Origin: Norana najaformis
Lineage: Eukaryota > Annelida > Clitellata > Crassiclitellata > Hormogastridae
Assembly: GCA_964023275.1 (NCBI GenBank)
Contig: OZ029928.1
Span: 14,612,802 to 14,676,801 of the forward strand
Direction: 5' to 3'
Length of the DNA stretch: 64,000 nt
In this document: piece by piece, positions 1 to 18,049 of the stretch
Position numbering within the stretch: position 1 is the first letter of the stretch
How the letters are laid out: each line of letters opens with the position of its first letter
Notes under the pieces: model-generated
Database searches by the model: none
Told to the model about the DNA's origin: nothing
Seen by the model: only the letters and a program-made list of their open reading frames with translations
Program-made: the position numbers and the translations under genes

Positions 1-881
1 TTCATCCCATGTTGACTCGAGGATCAGCATGAAGAAGATGAGCATTGTTCCTATATAGCACGTAAAATGACTTATTTGCATCTTTAATGGTGACAGAGTG
101 GCTGGCTGTAGATGAGGTGTGGTGTCTGCACTTTTGAGACGCGTCTGTATAATTGTTTTTGTTTACATTACTTTTACTATTAACAGTGCAGTGATAATTT
201 GACTCATGCAGTTTTTGATGTTCTGGTGTTGTATTTAGGCTTGCAGTGGGAAATTCATGCCACTTTATCAGTGGCTTTACTTTGATGCAACTGAATGCCT
301 GCCAGACAATGCACTGAATGTACTCACCAGTTCCAACTGCCAACCAGTAAGATGTCTCTTGATTCTGCAAAATGCTGTGCTATGTTCGTCAAAAAATCCT
401 TTGACCTTGGGTTTTGACCTTTGACCTTGACCTTCATAAAAATATTTAGGTGTTTAAAAAAGTGTGCTACCTTTGCAGATTGTTTCTCTGTTCTATCGGA
501 ATTCAACCTGGCTTCTCCAACCGATTATGATTTTGGATGATTGAGATTTTGACTTGAAGCAACCGATACCTTGTGCTTTATGATAATGTCACTATAGAAG
601 TGATTAGATTAGATTGTGAACGTATAGTGATGCATTTGCTGAACACCAGATCACGATTATGGTGGTAACCATTAGCTTGTAACATGTTCGTGAGTGTCGT
701 AATATGCCTCTTCTCTTAGAGAAAACTTCAGTCTGTACCAAAAGCCTGCTCACTTTTCATTCTAACTATACCATTTAATTTACTGTGGACGAAGAAAATG
801 TAATTTGCTGCTGAAGATGTTCAGATAGGAATCATTCGATCGGTTTTTGTTGGCATTCTTAAATTCTTATTCATATTTTAG
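1..881. other. Intron of the E1 gene with a LINE tail
   Basis: No E1 exon is visible here; the 3' splice site of the first visible exon is at 880-881. A minus-strand open frame (2-370) running off the window edge shows no recognised domain. The rest holds a nuclear-receptor-like half-site cluster (near 400-433) and a LINE-type tail (490-616). Confidence 0.6.
490..616 (+). repeat. LINE 3' tail, ATTAG family
   Basis: GGCTTCTCCAACCGATTATG, GACTTGAAGCAACCGATACC and GTGATTAGATTAGATT match 1330-1447. Confidence 0.7.
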
Positions 882-9154
<8,273 letters not shown>

Positions 9155-10554
9155 AACTTTTCCTTAGAGTCATTTGTCTTTTGTCATTTGTCGCTGTTGT
9201 TTGGACTTCGCTGTCCGCTGCTTGGTCTCCTTTTAGCTGTCGTTGAACAATGCATTCTTTCAAATATGCAAAATATTAAAATGTGGCAATTTTCTTCTGT
9301 CTGACATCAAAAACATGTTCTTGTAACTTTGAAATTGTCTATCCGGAAAATGTAGCATATGTCAAACTTCTCTGTAGATCTGTAGCTTGCATGTTCACAC
9401 TGGTAATCTATTCGTTAAAAGCCAAAACTGCTAATCACTGTTTTTCTCATGTCATGGACTAAACTCAGCATGCACGCACACACGTTTCAAAACTTATTTA
9501 CACAGAACAATGTATAATCCATGAAAAATAAAACTTTGGGGTTAAAAATAAAAAATTTGGCACACTGCAAGTAGTTTCTTGTTATTCAATTACAGTAGTT
9601 GAGACAGAAACGTTTAAAACTTAGATTTCGTTAATTAGAAAGCCTGCATATAGTTGAGGAATCTGTTGGAAATTCGTTTATGTATTGAAATTGTTCATAA
9701 AAAAGTCACAACTAACGGCAATTCTTTAAAAGATCTTTAAAAACTAAAATGTCCACATTGCCTAACCAGCTGTCTGATTAAAAGGAAAAAAGCAGTTGCC
9801 TCCACGCATGTCACAGAAAATGCCAAAGATTGTAGATATTGGTTGATATTTATTGGTTACAATGAAAGCAACCAGTACCAAGGAAATATTTAGGCCATGT
9901 AATTAAAAAAATTAAAGAAAAACCAGCATTTTAGATTGGTCAGGTCTAGATTTTCATTGCCGAATGTGCCATATGAATGTCCATGCCGTTGATTCCAAGA
10001 TGGCTTTTGTCGTGCACAAGATTGTATGCTTTTGGAACTCCAATGCAGGGTCAATTACTCAAGATTTATGCACAGTTGGAAATTTTAACTGCTGATTATG
10101 TGATGTAAATAAATTTATATATGGTCAGCTTGGGTCAGAAACTTGTCACACCCTGCAATCTGAAGACTTTTATGACATTTAAATTTATAATAAACTTCAA
10201 ATAACTTCAACTTTTTCGGTATAGTGAAAAGAAAGTTTTCATAAACTACTAAGTAGCTGCCTTTTTGTAGATTTCCAAAAGCAAACCAACCCATGCCAGC
10301 CTGTATAGTTGACTAGTTCAGTAACCAAAATAACTAGATACACCAGCAACTTTGAAAGATTGCAGATAAATTTCGTTAATCGTTATGCGCACTGTAGCAG
10401 AACTTTTCAAAGACAACATTATAAATCAATAGTGTTCAACGCCTGTTCCTCATTCAGCCTTTGGCAACGTCACTCTGATTAGCCAAGCACCAATATGCTC
10501 GGAGTATAATCCGCTGACATAGTGTACTCTAAGGATAAATGTATAGGGCCCCTG
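9155..10554. other. 3'UTR of E1 and convergent intergenic space
   Basis: AT-rich sequence between two convergent genes. A minus-strand AATAAA (TTTATT on the plus strand, 9849-9854) could serve the Kelch gene at 10555. From about 10190 on, the sequence is a diverged copy of 12890-13293, the 3' flank of the second Kelch gene. Confidence 0.5.
9527..9532 (+). terminator. Likely polyadenylation signal of the E1 gene
   Basis: AATAAA about 370 nt after the stop codon. It is the first canonical hexamer I see downstream. 3'-end use is inferred. Confidence 0.45.
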
Positions 10555-12255
10555 TTAGATTCCGCAGAGGTCGACGTTGACCATGTAGTGACAAGACAGT
10601 TCTTCCTTTAAACCCATTTCCCAGTCGGACCATTTGTCTTGCAGTGTATCGTACTCTTCAACCACAGTCGTTATCTCGCTGCTGTTGATGTCTCCTCCTG
10701 CCAATAGTATCCGTCCCTGCCACACCACGGCCGGTGCATTGCGGTGCCTCTCCCTCGGGCGCGACAGCAGAGTCCAAGAATCGGTGGCCGGTGCATAGCA
10801 CATGCATGCCTGGTTGTATCCACCGACTATGTAGATCCTGTCGTTAACGACGGCTCCGGCGCCAAGTCGGCACGGCTCCGGCATGTCGGCTTTGTAGGAC
10901 CACTGGTCCCAGACGGGGTCGTACATCTGCGTCTGACACGACGTTTGATCTCCGTCGCTGATGCCACCAAAGACGTAGATGTTGGCTCCGCAGCTGTGAA
11001 CAAGTGGGTGCGAAAGACCGGTCAGCATCGCGGCCACCTTAGTCCACTGGCGCAGTCGGCAGTCGAACTTTTCTACGGCTGTCAGAGGCCGATCCATGTC
11101 GTCTTCTCCGCCGATTATGTAGACCTTCTCGCTGTGAACGACGGCCCGGTGCCGGTAGCGGCTGACTGTCATCGCCGGAAAGCTCTTCCATTTCTTTTCG
11201 ACCATGTCGAACAGCCAGCAGTCGGACTTGACGTTGCTGTAATAGCCGCCGGTGATGAGAATTCCGTTCTGGAGTACACAGGCTGCGTAGAATCTCCGGT
11301 TGGGCTTTCGCACTTCGGCCAACACTTGCCACGTGGACGTCTCCTCGTTAAGGAACCAGCAGTGACGGTTCCCCTTGTTGTCCTTCGTCAGTCCACCCAA
11401 CACCACCAGTCGCCTGGTCAGATTGAAACTGCGCCTCGGTACTGTCCGCGGACTGACCATCTCGTGCCTCTTGTCGGCTAGCATGTGATACAGCCACGCT
11501 TCTTGAACCGTTTCCCGCGCAGCGATCGAATTTGTGACGATGTCCGTTTGCATGATGACGTAACACACGTATTCTGACGTAGCAAACGGCAGACGAACAT
11601 GCTTGATGACGTCATCGAATACACTGCGACGCACCGTGACGTCATGTTTCACCCACTGAACCACTGCGTCGAATACGACGTTTTCGTTTTCGACGCTGAG
11701 TCCGTCATCGCTGATGTATTCGATCAGTTCGTCGGCCGATAGTTCTTTGAATTCGTTCGACGTGCGCACAATTTCTTTGAACTTGGTCAACATTTCGGCC
11801 CGCGTGCCATTTCGCAGTATATTTAGCGTGAAGAAATTGGAAAATTTATAGAAACCGATGCAGTTCGTCGGTTCGATCTCTTGCAGAATGAATTTTTCGC
11901 ACGCTTCCTGTAGACTGTCCAAACGAAATTGATTGCAGGTCTGCAGTAGAGGTTGCGCATTTTCGGTCGTAATCATTATTTCGGACGTGTAGATATAATC
12001 GATAATACTGCGTAGGATCTGTGCGTCGGTCTCTTTGATCTCGACTATACCGGATGTCGATTCGTCCAAACCCGACGTGAATATCGCACGAAAGTAGGCG
12101 CAAGAAGCCGAAAGGACGACCTTGTGGCAGAGGAATGTCTCGTCTTCGATTTTCAGTGTTACATCGGCGTAAAGCCCGTCGCTTCTGAGTGTTGAAAGTG
12201 TTTGCATGAACCTCGTGGTATAGTTTTCACCTCGAAATAGCTGACATCTTTGCAT
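10555..12255 (-). CDS. Intronless BTB-BACK-Kelch protein, copy 1 (KLHL-like)
   Basis: An uninterrupted frame of 566 residues from the Met at 12253-12255; this start is chosen because it aligns with the start of the neighbouring copy, while an in-frame Met 15 codons upstream has no counterpart. Order: BTB/POZ (about residues 20-130, with LYADVTLKIEDETFLCHKVV), BACK (about 135-240), then six Kelch repeats marked by Gly-Gly pairs (VVLGG, LITGG, YIIGG, YVFGG, YIVGG, LLAGG). Length and order are typical of KLHL proteins, which as a family act as substrate adaptors of CUL3 ubiquitin ligases through the BTB-BACK part while the Kelch propeller binds the substrate. The substrate cannot be told. Lack of introns suggests a retroposed ancestor. 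The GC content is clearly above that of the flanks. Confidence 0.93.
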   Translation of the reverse strand: MQRCQLFRGENYTTRFMQTLSTLRSDGLYADVTLKIEDETFLCHKVVLSASCAYFRAIFTSGLDESTSGIVEIKETDAQILRSIIDYIYTSEIMITTENAQPLLQTCNQFRLDSLQEACEKFILQEIEPTNCIGFYKFSNFFTLNILRNGTRAEMLTKFKEIVRTSNEFKELSADELIEYISDDGLSVENENVVFDAVVQWVKHDVTVRRSVFDDVIKHVRLPFATSEYVCYVIMQTDIVTNSIAARETVQEAWLYHMLADKRHEMVSPRTVPRRSFNLTRRLVVLGGLTKDNKGNRHCWFLNEETSTWQVLAEVRKPNRRFYAACVLQNGILITGGYYSNVKSDCWLFDMVEKKWKSFPAMTVSRYRHRAVVHSEKVYIIGGEDDMDRPLTAVEKFDCRLRQWTKVAAMLTGLSHPLVHSCGANIYVFGGISDGDQTSCQTQMYDPVWDQWSYKADMPEPCRLGAGAVVNDRIYIVGGYNQACMCYAPATDSWTLLSRPRERHRNAPAVVWQGRILLAGGDINSSEITTVVEEYDTLQDKWSDWEMGLKEELSCHYMVNVDLCGI

Positions 12256-12300
12256 AGTGGAAGTAGGTTTTATTCGAAAAAAATGTACTTTTGTCAGCAA

Positions 12301-13293
12301 TATTCGTTAAGTTCGAAATCGAGATGACGTATATAAACAGATCTACGTCATTTTAAAATCTACATGCAAACACTGATGTATATAAATAATAAATAGAGAT
12401 CAATGCGTGCAAATAATTAGGCAGATATGGCGAACCGAGGCCATAGACATAAATTATCTAAGAACCAGTAAGGAACAAAGGGCTGAAATTCTTCACTGAA
12501 AGAGTTGTAGAGTTGCGGAATGGTTGTCTCAGTGGACAGTATAACAATTTAAACAAGAAGCTAGGAAGAATTGTGTATTAAGTAAACATTCTCGGTTAAT
12601 TTGAAGTGGTTCTAACACAGATTACTTTCCTTCTGAACCATTAAAACCGGTCATGTTAATTGGCATACTACCGCTTATATTATTGCAAGCGGTAGGTAAT
12701 GGGGGCGTGCGCCGTAGAAGTATAAGGCAGAATGACTTAGCTTACTGCGCGAATTTTAAGGTACAAGGCGAGCAACAGACTGAATAAACTCTCAAATTGG
12801 CGATTCCATAGCAAGCAGAGCGAGTTTTGTTCAGCAAACCACTTCATTGATTCAGACGAGCCGTACATATACTGGCGTTCATTTTCCAGCTTAAGCTTCA
12901 AATGACTTCAATTTTCGGTGCAGTGTAAAGAAGTTTTCACAAAATACTAAGTAACTGCCATTTTATAGCTTTGCAAAGGCAAGCAAACCAACCCATGCTA
13001 GCCTGTAGCTAGTTGACTAGTTTAGTAACCAAAATAACTTGATACGACAGCTACCCTGAAAGATTTCAGATATAGTGAAGTGTTATTAGCACTGTTGCAC
13101 AATTTTTCAAGGACTGAGCATGATAATGTAATAGTGCTCAACTGCTTTTCCTCATTCATTACTTGGTTACATCACTGTTATTGGCCAACTACCAATAGGC
13201 TCGGCGTATACTCCAAACTATGTGGTATTCAAGATGCTCAGTGTATACTCCACGGACTTAGTGTACTCTAAGAATAAATGTAGAGTGCCTCTG
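12301..13293. other. Spacer between the two Kelch genes
   Basis: No gene seen. The first part is the 5' flank of copy 1 (similar to 15000-15120), and 12890-13293 is the 3' flank of copy 2 (similar to 10190-10554). The middle (about 12360-12880) is unique AT-rich sequence. Confidence 0.6.
12323..12350 (-). promoter_or_regulatory. Possible promoter: TATA-like box between two CRE half-sites
   Basis: About 75-95 nt upstream of the copy 1 start codon, TGACGT (12325-12330) and ACGTCA (12345-12350) flank ATATAAA (12331-12337, read TTTATAT on the minus strand). The matching position upstream of copy 2 has lost most of it. Function is inferred only from position and motif. Confidence 0.25.
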
Positions 13294-14994
13294 TTAGATT
13301 CCGCAGAGGTCGACGTTGACCATGTAGTGACAAGACAGTTCTTCCTTTAAACCCATTTCCCAGTAGGACCATTTGTCTTGCAGCGTATCGTACTCTTCAA
13401 CCACAGTCGTTATCTCGCTGCTGTTGATGTCTCCTCCTGCCAATAGTATCCGTCCCCGCCACACCACGGCCGGTGCATTGCCATGCCTCTCCCTCGGGCG
13501 CGACAACAGAGTCCACGAATCGGTGGCCGGTGCATAGCACATGCATGCCTGGTTGTATCCACCGACTATGTAGATCCTGTCGTTAACGACGGCTCCGGCG
13601 CCAAGTCGGCACGGCTCCGGCATGTCGGCTTTGTAGGACCACTGGTCCCAGACGGGGTCGTACATCTGCGTCTGACACGACGTTTGATCTCCGTCGCTGA
13701 TGCCACCAAAGACGTAGATGTTGGCTCCGCAGCTGTGAACAAGAGGGTCCGAAAGACCGGTCAGCATCGCGGCCACCTTAGTCCACTGGCGCAGTCGGCA
13801 GTCGAACTTTTCTACGGCTGTCAGAGGCCGATCCATGTCGTCTTCTCCGCCGATTATGTAGACCTTCTCGCTGTGAACGACAGCCCGGTGCTTGCAACGG
13901 CAGCTGGTCATCGGCGGAAAGCTCTTCCATTTCTTTTCGACCGTGTCGAACAGCCAGCAGTCGGACTTGACATTTCCGTGATAGCCGCCGGTGATGAGAA
14001 TTCCGTTCTGGAGTACACAGGCTGCGTAGAACTTCCAGTTGGGCTTTGGCATTTGCGCCAACAGCTGCCACGTGGATTTCTCCTCGTTCAGGAACCAGCA
14101 GTGACGGTTCTCCCGGTCGTCCCTCATCAGTCCACCCAACACCACCAGTCGCCTGGTCAGATTGAAACTGCGCCTCGGTACTGTCCGCGGACTGACCATC
14201 TCGTGCCTCTTGTCGGCTAGCATGTGATATAGCCGCGCTTCTTGAACCGTTTCTAGCGCAGTGTTCGAATCAGTGACGACGTCCGTTTGCGTGATGACGT
14301 AACAAACGTAATCTGACGTAGCAAACGGCAGACGAACATGCTTGATGACGTCATCGAATGCACTGCGACGCACCGTAACGTCATGTTTCACCCACTGAAC
14401 CACGGCGTCGAATACGACGTTTTCGTTCTCAACATCGAGTCCGTCATCGCTGATGTATTCGATCAGTTCGTCGGCCGATAGTTCTTTGAATTCGTTCGAC
14501 GTGTGCACAATTTCTTTGAATTTGGACAGCATTTCGGCCCGCGTGCCATTTCGCAGTTTCTTTAGCGTGAACAACTTGGAGAATTTATAGAAACCGATGC
14601 AGTTCGTCGGTTCGATTTCTTGCAGCATAAAATTTTCGCACGCTTCCCGTAGACTGTCCAAACGAAACTGATCGCACGCCTGCAGCAGAGGTTGCGCATT
14701 TTCGGTCGTAATCATTATTTCGGACGTGTAGATATAATCGATAATACTGCGTAGGATCTGTGCGTCGGTCCCTTTGATCTCCACTTTACCGGATGTCGAT
14801 TCGTCCAAACCCGACGTGAACATGGCGCGAAAATAGGCGCAAGAAGCTGAAAGAACGACCTTGTGGCAGAGGAATGTCTCATCTTCGATTTTCAATGTTA
14901 CATCGGTGTACAGCCCGTCGCTTCTGAGTGCTGAAAGTGTTTGCATGAACTGCGTGCCATAGGTTTCATCTCGGAATTGCTGACAACTTGGCAT
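13294..14994 (-). CDS. Intronless BTB-BACK-Kelch protein, copy 2 (KLHL-like)
   Basis: 566 residues in one frame, start ATG at 14992-14994, same BTB, BACK and six-Kelch layout as copy 1 and collinear with it without gaps. Overall identity is about 90%. The last roughly 200 residues differ at only four positions, while residues about 300-370 differ far more. The predicted role is again CUL3 adaptor. Differences fall mainly in BACK and Kelch repeats 1-2, which could shift substrate choice. Both copies have intact frames, so neither looks like a pseudogene. The gene pair is tail-to-tail with the E1 gene. Confidence 0.93.
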   Translation of the reverse strand: MPSCQQFRDETYGTQFMQTLSALRSDGLYTDVTLKIEDETFLCHKVVLSASCAYFRAMFTSGLDESTSGKVEIKGTDAQILRSIIDYIYTSEIMITTENAQPLLQACDQFRLDSLREACENFMLQEIEPTNCIGFYKFSKLFTLKKLRNGTRAEMLSKFKEIVHTSNEFKELSADELIEYISDDGLDVENENVVFDAVVQWVKHDVTVRRSAFDDVIKHVRLPFATSDYVCYVITQTDVVTDSNTALETVQEARLYHMLADKRHEMVSPRTVPRRSFNLTRRLVVLGGLMRDDRENRHCWFLNEEKSTWQLLAQMPKPNWKFYAACVLQNGILITGGYHGNVKSDCWLFDTVEKKWKSFPPMTSCRCKHRAVVHSEKVYIIGGEDDMDRPLTAVEKFDCRLRQWTKVAAMLTGLSDPLVHSCGANIYVFGGISDGDQTSCQTQMYDPVWDQWSYKADMPEPCRLGAGAVVNDRIYIVGGYNQACMCYAPATDSWTLLSRPRERHGNAPAVVWRGRILLAGGDINSSEITTVVEEYDTLQDKWSYWEMGLKEELSCHYMVNVDLCGI

Positions 14995-15224
14995 GGCGTC
15001 AGTTGTAATATATTTTATCGAAAAAACCGTGCTTTTGCCAGCAATATTGGTTAAAGTTCGAAATCAAGATGAGGTATGTCTAAAAAACAGATTTTACAGA
15101 TCTGCGTCAGTTCAAAATCACACTGTACAAGAAATAGATAGGAACATCAGGGCTGAAATTCTTCAGTGCAAGAAAGTGTATGTTAAGTGCATGTGAGGAT
15201 GCCGAAAGCGGCTGTATTTCAAAG

Positions 15225-15395
15225 ATTTAAATCTCGGGTTATCACGGTCTGTACACGGGGATCTTGAATGGTGTGGCGCCCATTCAAACGATCAAAGGTG
15301 GTGTGGATCTAGTCTGATAAATTTCTTGAAAAATGAGCAGGGTCGAGGCCATACGGTCGTTATTAAAAAACGTGTATTTACAGCTACTGCTTCTA
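15225..15395 (+). repeat. SINE family A copy
   Basis: Shares an ordered string of words with at least five other places in the window: ACxGGGATCTxxAATGG, CCCATTCAAA, AAAATGAGCAGGGTCGAGGCC, then GTGTA-TTTACA. Other copies or fragments are at 17028, 33250, 36245 (minus), 44230, 57715, 60130 (minus) and 62525 (minus). Confidence 0.7.
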
Positions 15396-15882
15396 ACCAG
15401 AAATTGCACGCTTCTTGCATGCAGCTTCAGAAAGTGGCCTACGAACATTTCTTAACTTTGGTTAACGCATGGTTAAGAGCAGCAATAAACGAAGAAGCCT
15501 CTGCTATGCGCCTATGTGTAACAGTAAACCCTTCGACCTGCTTAAGCGCTGAGTAATTAGTAAACCAGATGTACACCAAAAAACGCTAAATAACTCTGTT
15601 GACTGACTTACAAAAAAACTTGTTTAATCCAAGTGCACTCCGAGTATTATATACTCCTTTACGACGGGGAAGTTGAAAAACCAGACCCAGAAACTATGTA
15701 TAGTCAACAAAAATAAACATTAAAATACGACTGCATAATATTGCTACCTGATCGAGAAAATGTAAGACCTTGATCGTTGATAACTTAAGGTGAATTATGA
15801 CGCTTGTACGTTTCATAAGCCACGCCTATTTGCCGCTAATGTAGGAGGCTTTCCGTTGGGCCAAATGAAAGCCAGCTGACGG

Positions 15883-16085
15883 ATGGCATCGACGAGTACT
15901 TACAGCAGTGCAGGGCTTGCTGACCTTGGGTCTGGCGCTGCGGTGTGTACATCGCGTTCAATTGTGATCCCATTCAGGGACTACACAGTATCGGACCTTG
16001 ACTCCGCTATAGGCCTGCGTCAGAAGTCTGAACGGTTCAGCTACACGCCTGCGGTTAAACATGAGCTAAACCCATATGCAAAAGC
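15883..16085 (+). CDS. Possible first coding exon of an unidentified gene
   Basis: An ATG-started frame of 67 full codons (MASTSTYSSAGLADLGSGAA onwards, later PFRDYTVSDLDSAIG and KHELNPYAKA) reaches a good donor, GC|GTAAGC, at 16085/16086 in phase 2. The mixed, non-repetitive composition looks like protein. I do not recognise the family, and no clear following exon is seen in the next few kb. It could equally be a chance frame or a fragment of a decayed gene. Confidence 0.3.
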
Positions 16086-16794
16086 GTAAGCATACGAATT
16101 ATATACACATGAAAAATATGAGCGTTTGTCTTACATTAACAAAAGGCTACTTACTTTCTTGTACGCGGCTATGCGAACTATATATACTGGTACTCGACCC
16201 TACCGAATTAAAAGCACGTACACTCGCACCATGTAAGGCCAGTTTTGTCGTTCGTTACTGAATGTTGCTTTCCCGTGGAACCTACCACACAGGCTGCGCG
16301 TTTATATATGCATGATTTCCCGGTATCGAACTAAAACTAATTAGCCTTTAAATTCGAGTAACTTCCTCTCGTATCGACCATTATTCATTCTGTACAACAC
16401 GCGGCAGGTTGGTGTGGTGTCAGATGAGTTCAGTGCGAAGACGGTTCCGACTCGGACCACTTTTGGCACAATTTAGGCGAATTTTAGTCTGCAGCTGTCC
16501 TGCTAGTAAGAGTTGATAAGAAAAACTATTTTAGTAAGTGGGAAAATAGAAGCCCAAGTAGCCTGTACTTAAGCAATTGTACTATCTTGGAGAGTTTCGC
16601 TGCAGACTGAAAACCGAACTTTTCAAACTTATCCAGAACCATCCTACGACCACCGTTGCCGTCGTAAACGCTTTTCACTTTGGCACCACCCCGTGTCCCC
16701 GGGCTAAACCCAAGGATTCTGCCCTGGCACCGAAACTGACCCAACAATCTGGCTGTTGCAAACCTGACTTGATATAGCGATGGTGCACAACCTG

Positions 16795-16969
16795 CAGTGG
16801 CGTAGCTAGCCTTCCGAGGGCCCTTGTGCAAACTGAACTTTGGCTATTTTGCTTTAAGTAATTGAGCAACCGGCATCGAACTAAAACTACCCTTGATGGC
16901 CCGGACGACCCCAGGCCGCGTGGGCCCTTGTGCTTTGCACAACCTGCACAGCCTATTGCTACGCCTCTG
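16795..16969. mobile_element. hAT-type MITE with intact 8-bp target duplication
   Basis: A 175-bp element with ends CAGTGGCGTAGC and (reverse) CAGAGGCGTAGC, 11 of 12 matching. It is flanked on both sides by the direct repeat ACAACCTG (16787-16794 and 16970-16977). Eight-base target duplications and CAG-start terminal repeats are typical of hAT transposons. It is too short to code for a transposase, so it is non-autonomous. Confidence 0.85.
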
Positions 16970-17027
16970 ACAACCTGGTCTCTCTGTTGCAGCATTTATG
17001 TGTCTGAGATTTTTCGGAGATTTACAT

Positions 17028-17110
17028 TAAAAATGAGCAGGGTCGAGATCATACTCTGCCGCTATAGAAAAACGTGTACATTTACATTTCCATACGGCAA
17101 ACAGTACAGA
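17028..17110 (+). repeat. SINE family A, 3' fragment
   Basis: Starts AAAAATGAGCAGGGTCGAG and runs into GTGTACATTTACATTT, matching the 3' part of the 15225 copy. Confidence 0.6.
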
Positions 17111-17507
17111 TCCGCTTTAGAAACATTTCCGCATTGTGGTCACGTGAACCAATCACAGTAGGCCTATAATCAGAACTGTTTTCTCCCGGTCCGGATTTGG
17201 CTTCACATAGGCGCCTGTGATATGTTAGCGTCATAACCGACTCCTGTGTAGCCTTCCTGCTGGTCTACACACTGATGCGGCTATAGGCTTATCAGCTGGT
17301 TAGGCTGTGTTGCCTGCGCGTGGTCCTTCTCTCTGCTGCACGGCTCTGGCATAGGTTAATGCGTAAGGCCTCTGCAACTGTGCATTGAACAATAGCATCA
17401 TGGCTGTGTTACATAGACAACTAGCACAAGAAGTATGGTGAACTCATTCATCCTTGAACGCCGTCGAGTAATAACAAAGATATTGGTTTAGTCAAGTTCT
17501 GGCACGG

Positions 17508-17645
17508 TAGCCTATTGGACAGAATGCTCGGCTTGTAACGCGGAGAGTACGGGTTCGAAACTCCTCTGAGACGGTTACTGTGTAGGGACCTTGAGCATTC
17601 ACATTCACTCACAATTGTTAAGCCATTAGACAGTGGCGCCTAATA
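17508..17645 (+). repeat. tRNA-derived SINE-like head
   Basis: Looks like a tRNA gene body with A-box-like GGTAGCCTATTGG and B-box GGGTTCGAAACTCC about 45 nt apart. The anticodon arm is degenerate, so this is more likely a SINE head than a working tRNA. Confidence 0.45.
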
Positions 17646-17943
17646 AATGCAGAAATAACAGTAGGCATTGGGCACTGTGTTACTTGCCTTCGTTAGTGAC
17701 ACCGGATGAGTTTTGCAGTGCATGTTCATCGAATATGGGATACAAATTAAGAATGCTCAACTTCAGCACAAATTTAATTTTAAAACACAAATGTTTTATA
17801 GCTTTTGTCAAATTTACATGAACACTTTAACAAAATTTTACACTTCACTAAATAGACCTAACAAAACCTCTAACATTAGACCGTTAACACAAGTCGGTTT
17901 TCAGGCGATGAAAGAGTTAAACAGGTTGCTATGAACTTGACTC

Positions 17944-18045
17944 TGTCGTAATCGTAATCTCGAGATTTCTACAGCGCCCAGCGAAAGCTGAGTCACAGGA
18001 ACCAGCTTATCCACAGGCGCTCAGTCAAAACAAAATCCATGGGCA
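17944..18045 (-). repeat. SINE fragment (3' tail towards 17944)
   Basis: Contains AATCTCGAGATTTCTACAGCGC and CACAGGCGCTCAGTCAAAAC-like words shared with 28215-28320 and 25711-25800. The AGATTACGATTAC-type end is a SINE tail on the minus strand. Confidence 0.5.
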
Positions 18046-18049
18046 GAAT

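Larger units (their letters stand above)
10190..15120. repeat. Tandem segmental duplication carrying the Kelch genes
   Basis: Unit 1 (about 10190-12355) and unit 2 (about 12890-15120) are direct copies including the gene, roughly 350 nt of 3' flank and about 100 nt of 5' flank. Flanks are about 75-80% similar with indels, and the coding part is much closer. Confidence 0.85.

Noticed and set aside
2..370. A 122-codon minus-strand frame open at the window edge
   Set aside because: No recognised domain; it lies in an intron of the E1 gene and may be repeat-derived. It cannot be judged without the sequence to the left.
10744..11481. A 245-codon plus-strand frame opposite Kelch copy 1, repeated at 13483-14220 opposite copy 2
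   Set aside because: It is antisense to a clear, conserved gene, has no known domain and is kept in both copies only because the copies are similar.
11600..11650. Palindromic CRE motifs (TGACGTCA) within the Kelch coding regions
   Set aside because: They are explained by codons for Asp-Asp-Val and His-Asp-Val in a conserved protein; position gives no regulatory argument.
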